Source: Magnetococcales bacterium (GTDB taxonomy: Bacteria; Pseudomonadota; Magnetococcia; Magnetococcales; Magnetaquicoccaceae). From it: a stretch of DNA of 64,000 bases. Position numbers and translations under genes: made by a program. The stretch spans positions 1 to 64,000 of the forward strand of contig JADGAZ010000008.1 of NCBI GenBank assembly GCA_015231755.1. Reading direction: 5' to 3'. Shown in pieces: positions 59,940-64,000 of the stretch (positions within the stretch are counted from its first letter, which is position 1; the number at the start of each line of letters is the position of its first letter). The notes beneath the pieces are model-generated. The model was not told the origin of the DNA and searched no databases. It saw only the letters and a program-made list of their open reading frames with translations.

Positions 59940-60772
59940 CCACCGCATCCCCAGCCGAGGGACTCTCCGCGATCCTCATGGGTCGCAACGAGGAACGGTT
60001 TCTGCCGATGAGTCTGCCACCCCTCACCCGGGTGGCGGACGAAATCATCTTTGTGGATACCGGCTCGTCGGATCGCACCCTGGAGATTGTCCAGCAGTTC
60101 GGCTGTCGGGTCTGGCATCTGCCCTGGGACAACGATTTTTCCGCCCCCAAGAATCTGGCTCTCGACCATGCCCGCTTCCGGTGGATCCTCAATGTGGATT
60201 GCGACGAGGTGCTGGTGGAAGATGCCGGGTTCCGGGAGCGGATTTTAGGACTATGCCGCGCCTCCAACGCTCCGGCCTGGATCATTCGCATCGACAATCT
60301 CATGGCCGATGGCAACACTCTGCCGAGTCAGGCGTTGCGGCTGTTTCGCAACGATCCCCGCATCCGTTTTTCCAACCCGGTTCACGAAGGAATCGCGGAT
60401 GCGGTCTATCGCCACTGGCCCGGAGTGCCGCCGGAAACCATCGATCTGCATCTGGTGCATCACGGCTACAGCGCCGGACTCAACCCGGAAAAAATCCGTC
60501 GCAATGTCGCCATTTTGCGTCAGTGGGTCGCCAGGGAGCCGAACACGGTCTATGGACGCTACAAGCTGGGCATGAATCTGCGTTTCCTGGGATTGGCCAG
60601 CGAAGGATTGTATCATCTGGAGTTGGCTGTTGAATTGGCCGATAAGGATGCGGACCGGGACAGTCTGACCTTTCTGGAAGAGTTGATCCCCACCGCCTAT
60701 CGGGCCAGCCTGGAGGCCGGTCGGCCAGAAAAGGCCGAACACATCAAACGCATCGTCAGCGCTTGGCGCTAA
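59936..60772 (+). CDS. Family 2 glycosyltransferase
   Basis: 278 residues from a GTG overlapping the pgk stop (GTGA). GT-A motifs are LSAILMGRNEERFLPMSLPPLTRVADEIIFVDTGSSDRTLEI and the DxD-like WILNVDCDEVLVE, with RLFRNDPRIRFSNPVHEGI and the C-terminal helical part typical of the WaaE/KdtX-like group. It would transfer a sugar from a nucleotide donor; acceptor unknown. Coupling to pgk is unusual for such a gene. Confidence 0.88.
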   Translation: MTTASPAEGLSAILMGRNEERFLPMSLPPLTRVADEIIFVDTGSSDRTLEIVQQFGCRVWHLPWDNDFSAPKNLALDHARFRWILNVDCDEVLVEDAGFRERILGLCRASNAPAWIIRIDNLMADGNTLPSQALRLFRNDPRIRFSNPVHEGIADAVYRHWPGVPPETIDLHLVHHGYSAGLNPEKIRRNVAILRQWVAREPNTVYGRYKLGMNLRFLGLASEGLYHLELAVELADKDADRDSLTFLEELIPTAYRASLEAGRPEKAEHIKRIVSAWR

Positions 60773-60800
60773 AGTCGATCAGCACGAGGATTGCCATCCC

Positions 60801-61997
60801 ATGACCAGTGGACCCCGGGAAATCATCACCCCCCGCCGCAAGATTCCTTTGAAGATTCCCGAGGGGATGTCCGCCGTGGAGTTTTTCAACAGTGCTGCCA
60901 ACCTGGAACATCTGGCCAGAGAAAACGGTCTGTTGATCAACGAGGAGGGGTTTCTCCTCTATCGCAAGCTGCTGGGCCACAGCGCCGAGTTCGACACCTC
61001 CATCATGCTGGACACCTCCAAACGAATCCTCGATCCTTTGGGACGCCCGGTGCGGCGGGATCAGTTGACCCGGCCTCAAAAGAATGTCTGGAGTCGCATG
61101 ACCCAGATCATCTTTGAATACATGCTGGAACACTATCCCGATCCGGACGACGCCCTGATCCTGTGCGGAGAAGCCAGCCTGGATGCCACTTGGCCCCTCA
61201 ACAAGCCAGGAGTGCCGAGCATCCGCATGATCCACAACCATTTCATCGTCTTTCCAACCCACATGATCGCCCAGTCCAAATTGGCGGATCCGGCGGATCC
61301 CAATCTCACCGACAGCGGACACAACAGTCTGTTTCTGAGTCATCTGTCCGAGACCTATCGCCATTTTCTGGAGGTCCTGGATCTGCGGATCCTGCGTCCC
61401 GTGGAAACCGACTCCTCCCGGCTCGCCCTCACCGGTTATCCCCAGGGTCTGCCGAGCTGGGAAGTGGCCGGGGGATTCTCCCGGCTGGGGGATCCCCGGT
61501 TCTGGGAAGAGTATGATCTGATCTTGAAAGGTTTCCTGGATTTTTACCGCACCTTTTTCTCCCAGGTTTCCACCCGTGGGGCCGGAATTCCGGAAGGGGT
61601 CTATTTCCCGGATCAGGTCGAAAATATTCTATTGTTCAACAACCGCTTCGCCCAGGTGGCCCGGGATGTGCGCAACCGGGTCAAGGCGGATCCCCGCTTT
61701 GCCAACGACATACGCTGGCGTCCGGCCTATAAACAAATCCTCTATCGGGATGACCAGAACCGTCTGATCGTGACCATCAGCCAGAATTCCGTCGGCAACG
61801 CCATTACCGAACTGCTGGGCATCGTGGTGCGTCGGGAAGAAGACGAAGAGACCTATGACCGCATCGAACCGGCCCTGGTGGAACGGTTGCTGGCGGTACG
61901 GGAACGGTTGGTGGCCGCCGATCTGGGGGAACCGATCCATGCCCCCGGTTGGCCCAACGGACAGTATGCCCCGCCCCAACCACGAACCACCCCGTGA
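60801..61997 (+). CDS. Unrecognised conserved-looking protein
   Basis: 398 residues, no signal peptide or membrane helices; GAGGAT lies about 10 bases before the ATG. The sequence reads as a folded cytoplasmic enzyme. Notable parts are GLLINEEGFLLYRKLLGHSAEFDTSIMLDTSKRI, then IRMIHNHFIVFP, a histidine pair that distantly recalls HIT/GalT-type nucleotide enzymes, and ALTGYPQGLPSWEVAGGFSRL. I do not know the family, and the HIT idea is weak. It lies between a glycosyltransferase and an ion channel, all on one strand with short gaps. Confidence 0.75.
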   Translation: MTSGPREIITPRRKIPLKIPEGMSAVEFFNSAANLEHLARENGLLINEEGFLLYRKLLGHSAEFDTSIMLDTSKRILDPLGRPVRRDQLTRPQKNVWSRMTQIIFEYMLEHYPDPDDALILCGEASLDATWPLNKPGVPSIRMIHNHFIVFPTHMIAQSKLADPADPNLTDSGHNSLFLSHLSETYRHFLEVLDLRILRPVETDSSRLALTGYPQGLPSWEVAGGFSRLGDPRFWEEYDLILKGFLDFYRTFFSQVSTRGAGIPEGVYFPDQVENILLFNNRFAQVARDVRNRVKADPRFANDIRWRPAYKQILYRDDQNRLIVTISQNSVGNAITELLGIVVRREEDEETYDRIEPALVERLLAVRERLVAADLGEPIHAPGWPNGQYAPPQPRTTP

Positions 61998-62034
61998 CAC
62001 CCGATTTCAGGAAATGGCAGGAGCCGATCACACC

Positions 62035-63369
62035 ATGTCAATTCAAGTCATCATGCCGGATGGCCCGGTACGCAAAGCCTGGAACTATCTGATCCTGCTG
62101 GCCACCGTCTGGTATACCTGGAGCGTGCCGCTGTTTCTGGTCCCCAAGATCGGCATTCCGGACTGGTCGCATCTGATTGATATGATTTTGACCATTCTGT
62201 TCTTTTGTGACCTGTTGCTCAATTTTCGCACGGCCGTGATGGTGGATGGGGAACTCCTGACCCGACCCGAAGCGATCCGCAAACACTATCTCAAAGGCTA
62301 TTTCACCCTGGATCTGCTGGCCTCGATCCCGTGGGATTTTCTGTGCATGGCGCTGGGATACTGGGATGCGGCCACCTGGGCGGTGATCGCCGTCAGACTG
62401 CTGCGCATCTTCCGACTGCCCCATCTGTTGCGGGTCCAGGGCATGGACATGCCGGCCACAGTCACGGAACAACTTTTCATTACCAATTTTTGGATTCTCA
62501 CCATCACGTGCTGGTGTACCAGTATCTGGCTAATGATCGTCGAACAGCCGCCGAACGAAGATCTGACCACATTCATCATCAAGGGATTTTATTGGACCGT
62601 GACCACCATGGCCTCGGTGGGCTATGGGGACATCACCCCCACCACCAACGTGGGCCGCATCTTTGCCATGTTCGTGATGCTCTTGGGGGTAGCGATCTAT
62701 GCGTACATCATCGGCCACATTTCCACTCTGATCGTCAATTCCAACATCCTGCGCAAACAAAACAAGGAAAAAATCGAACAATTGGCCGCCTTCATGCGCC
62801 AATATGACCTGCCTGTCGCCTTGCAGAACGATATTTTCAGCTTTTATCGTCACTATCTCATGGAACACAGCGCCGGTGGAGCCGGCATCCTGCGGGATCT
62901 GCCGGACAAGTTGAGCAAACGGATCCATCAGCATGTCAACATTCACCTGTTGCGCCGTGGTCCACTGTTCAAAAAGGCCAGCCTGGAACTGCTGGAAGCC
63001 CTGGGAGCCCGTCTCACGTCGGAAATGTTTCTCCCCGGAGAGGAGATCATCCACATCGGCGCTTCAGGACACGAAATGTATATCCTGGTCCACGGCGTGG
63101 TGGCCGTGACCAATCAGGAAGGGGAGTTGCTCGCCAAACTGCGCACCAAGGACGTGTTCGGAGAGATCGCCCTGCTCCACGATACGGTGCGCATGGCCAA
63201 CATTCGGGCCATCACCGCCTGCAACACCTTGAAACTGGACAAACAGGATTTCGATCAGGTGATCGCCTCCTTCCCCGAATTCCGCAAAGAACTGCGCAAG
63301 ATCCAGTTGAACCGCACCACCGGCATGGACAGCCAACCCCCTCACGTTCAAGGAGACGACGGGGGATAA
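62035..63369 (+). CDS. Cyclic-nucleotide-gated-type potassium channel
   Basis: 444 residues from the ATG at 62035 (AGGAG 12 bases upstream); ATG 62014 is possible. The channel part resembles HCN/CNG/EAG channels: S1 YLILLATVWYTWSVPLFLV, S2-S3 with LTILFFCDLLLNFRTAV and YFTLDLLASIPWDFL, a short S4 (AVRLLRIFRLPHLLRV), the pore helix and filter TMASVGYGD (G196-Y-G-D199) and S6 GRIFAMFVMLLGVAIYAYIIG. A C-linker follows and a cNMP-binding domain occupies about 315-430 (MFLPGEEIIHIGASGHEMYILVHGVVAV, then DVFGEIALLHDTVRMANIRA). GYG implies K+ selectivity. The stop lies inside the convergent gene's end. Confidence 0.92.
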   Translation: MSIQVIMPDGPVRKAWNYLILLATVWYTWSVPLFLVPKIGIPDWSHLIDMILTILFFCDLLLNFRTAVMVDGELLTRPEAIRKHYLKGYFTLDLLASIPWDFLCMALGYWDAATWAVIAVRLLRIFRLPHLLRVQGMDMPATVTEQLFITNFWILTITCWCTSIWLMIVEQPPNEDLTTFIIKGFYWTVTTMASVGYGDITPTTNVGRIFAMFVMLLGVAIYAYIIGHISTLIVNSNILRKQNKEKIEQLAAFMRQYDLPVALQNDIFSFYRHYLMEHSAGGAGILRDLPDKLSKRIHQHVNIHLLRRGPLFKKASLELLEALGARLTSEMFLPGEEIIHIGASGHEMYILVHGVVAVTNQEGELLAKLRTKDVFGEIALLHDTVRMANIRAITACNTLKLDKQDFDQVIASFPEFRKELRKIQLNRTTGMDSQPPHVQGDDGG

Positions 63370-64000
63370 CCGGTCAATTCCACATAGCCGAAACCGGAAA
63401 CCGGGCGTTCCCCATGACGCCCCTGAATCTCCACCGCTCCCTCCCAATAGTGGACCGCGGCTTCGGCAAGCTCCTGATTTTTGATGCGCGGGGTGAGGGT
63501 GAGTTCCAGTTGCTGTTCCGGAACCACCACCCGCCATCCGGATGGATAACGGATGCCGGTGGCGGAACTGGTCCAGGATCCGGTGTTTTCCTGTCGCCAC
63601 GCCTCCCGACGCAAGGGAATGACCCGACCATCCGGAGCCACCAGGGTTCCCTGACTTTGGGGGTCATCGGCACCGTCTTTCAAACGCATGCGATAAAACA
63701 TCACCTCCCATCCGTCATCCAGTTGCAACGAAAACCAGTCCCAGCCCACCTGATCCGGAGCCAGGGCCGAGGTGCTCCACTCCCGATCCATCCAACTGGC
63801 GCCCCGCACCCGCTGGATCCGTTCCCCCAGACGCAACTCTCCCCGGGTTTCCAACCGGGTCAGGGAGTAATAATAAGAAGCCGCTCCGGTTTGATCACTC
63901 TTGCGGCTCAATCCTCGCTCCCCCTGAAGCACCACCGGCTTGAGGGCATTAAGCTCCAGTTGCAATTGGATCGCATCCTGGGCCGCTGTCAATTGCAGCC
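63348..64000 (-). CDS. AttH/CrtC-like lipocalin-fold protein, C-terminal part, cut by the window edge
   Basis: At least 217 residues remain open to the edge, so the N-terminus lies beyond 64000. The segment SLTRLETRGELRLGERIQRVRGASWMDREWSTSALAPDQVGWDWFSLQLDDGWEVMFYRMRL is diagnostic of the predicted secreted hydrolase family COG5621 (AttH, related to carotenoid 1,2-hydratase). The C-terminal IQGRHGERPVSGFGYVELTGY is also typical. Such genes often follow an ABC transporter of the LolCDE/MacB kind, which would be outside the window. Its 3' end overlaps the channel gene by 22 bases, convergently. Confidence 0.87.
   Translation of the reverse strand, partial: LQLTAAQDAIQLQLELNALKPVVLQGERGLSRKSDQTGAASYYYSLTRLETRGELRLGERIQRVRGASWMDREWSTSALAPDQVGWDWFSLQLDDGWEVMFYRMRLKDGADDPQSQGTLVAPDGRVIPLRREAWRQENTGSWTSSATGIRYPSGWRVVVPEQQLELTLTPRIKNQELAEAAVHYWEGAVEIQGRHGERPVSGFGYVELTGYPPSSP

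Overview
The window is gene-dense, about 60% G+C outside the first 350 bases, and looks like a chromosomal piece of a Gram-negative proteobacterium. Outer-membrane and periplasmic genes (bamE, a type I exporter, MSHA/type II-like assembly genes) show the diderm envelope. A ubiquinol-cytochrome c chaperone and a long Ctc-type L25 fit Alphaproteobacteria. hrpA, rsmJ, yoaA and the MSHA-like genes are more typical of Gammaproteobacteria. That mixture would suit a deep-branching group such as the Magnetococcia, but this is inference: there is no rRNA and there are no magnetosome genes here. I see no tRNA, rRNA, CRISPR array, transposase or integrase.

Layout. 1-7600 is a type I secretion locus: an AT-rich leader, a small protein, a signal-peptide protein, an RTX metalloprotease, a second copy of the small-protein family, an HlyB-like ABC exporter, and an HlyD-like adaptor with a cyclic-nucleotide-binding domain fused to its N-terminus. 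7650-14430 holds an alcohol/aldehyde dehydrogenase (yahK-like), a zinc-type CDF transporter with a His-Gly-Ser repeat tail, a PepSY protein and cytochrome b561 divergent from an OmpR/HK two-component pair, and an EamA transporter. 14700-24250 is mostly housekeeping: an ankyrin protein, prs, rplY, pth, ychF, rsmJ and hrpA. 24300-29250 has two overlapping membrane sensors (Cache-GAF-PAS) with no output domain, a stand-alone cNMP-binding protein and a small unknown gene.

29280-35170, minus strand, carries apaH, a CYTH triphosphatase-like gene and a guanylate-kinase-like gene with a damaged P-loop, then a CBS protein and the rimI-tsaB-yoaA operon. queD-queE follow, then a deoxyhypusine-synthase-like gene and a recent tandem duplication of a coiled-coil PD-(D/E)XK-like gene. 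39030-44060 has a PPi-type phosphofructokinase and a tightly overlapping operon bamE-mtnP-mtaD-CHAT. In this operon the CHAT protein has lost its catalytic cysteine. 44140-49800 has an electron-transfer chaperone, a hydrolase, a NUDIX gene, a nucleotidyltransferase-kinase fusion and a secreted metalloprotease with a leucine-rich tail.

The most interesting region is 49950-58540. It holds dacB, then two paralogous ExeA/MshM-like AAA ATPases ending in SPOR-like domains, each behind a near-identical sigma-54-type promoter. With them are a divergent GspE-like ATPase, an STN-only protein and a GspB/MshN-like TPR protein. This looks like part of a peptidoglycan-linked, MSHA/type II-related envelope machine whose secretin, platform protein and pilins are not in the window. 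The end of the window has pgk, a glycosyltransferase, an unrecognised gene, a cyclic-nucleotide-gated-type potassium channel and the end of an AttH/CrtC-like gene cut by the window edge. Three separate proteins here carry cNMP-binding domains, while no classical cyclase is visible.
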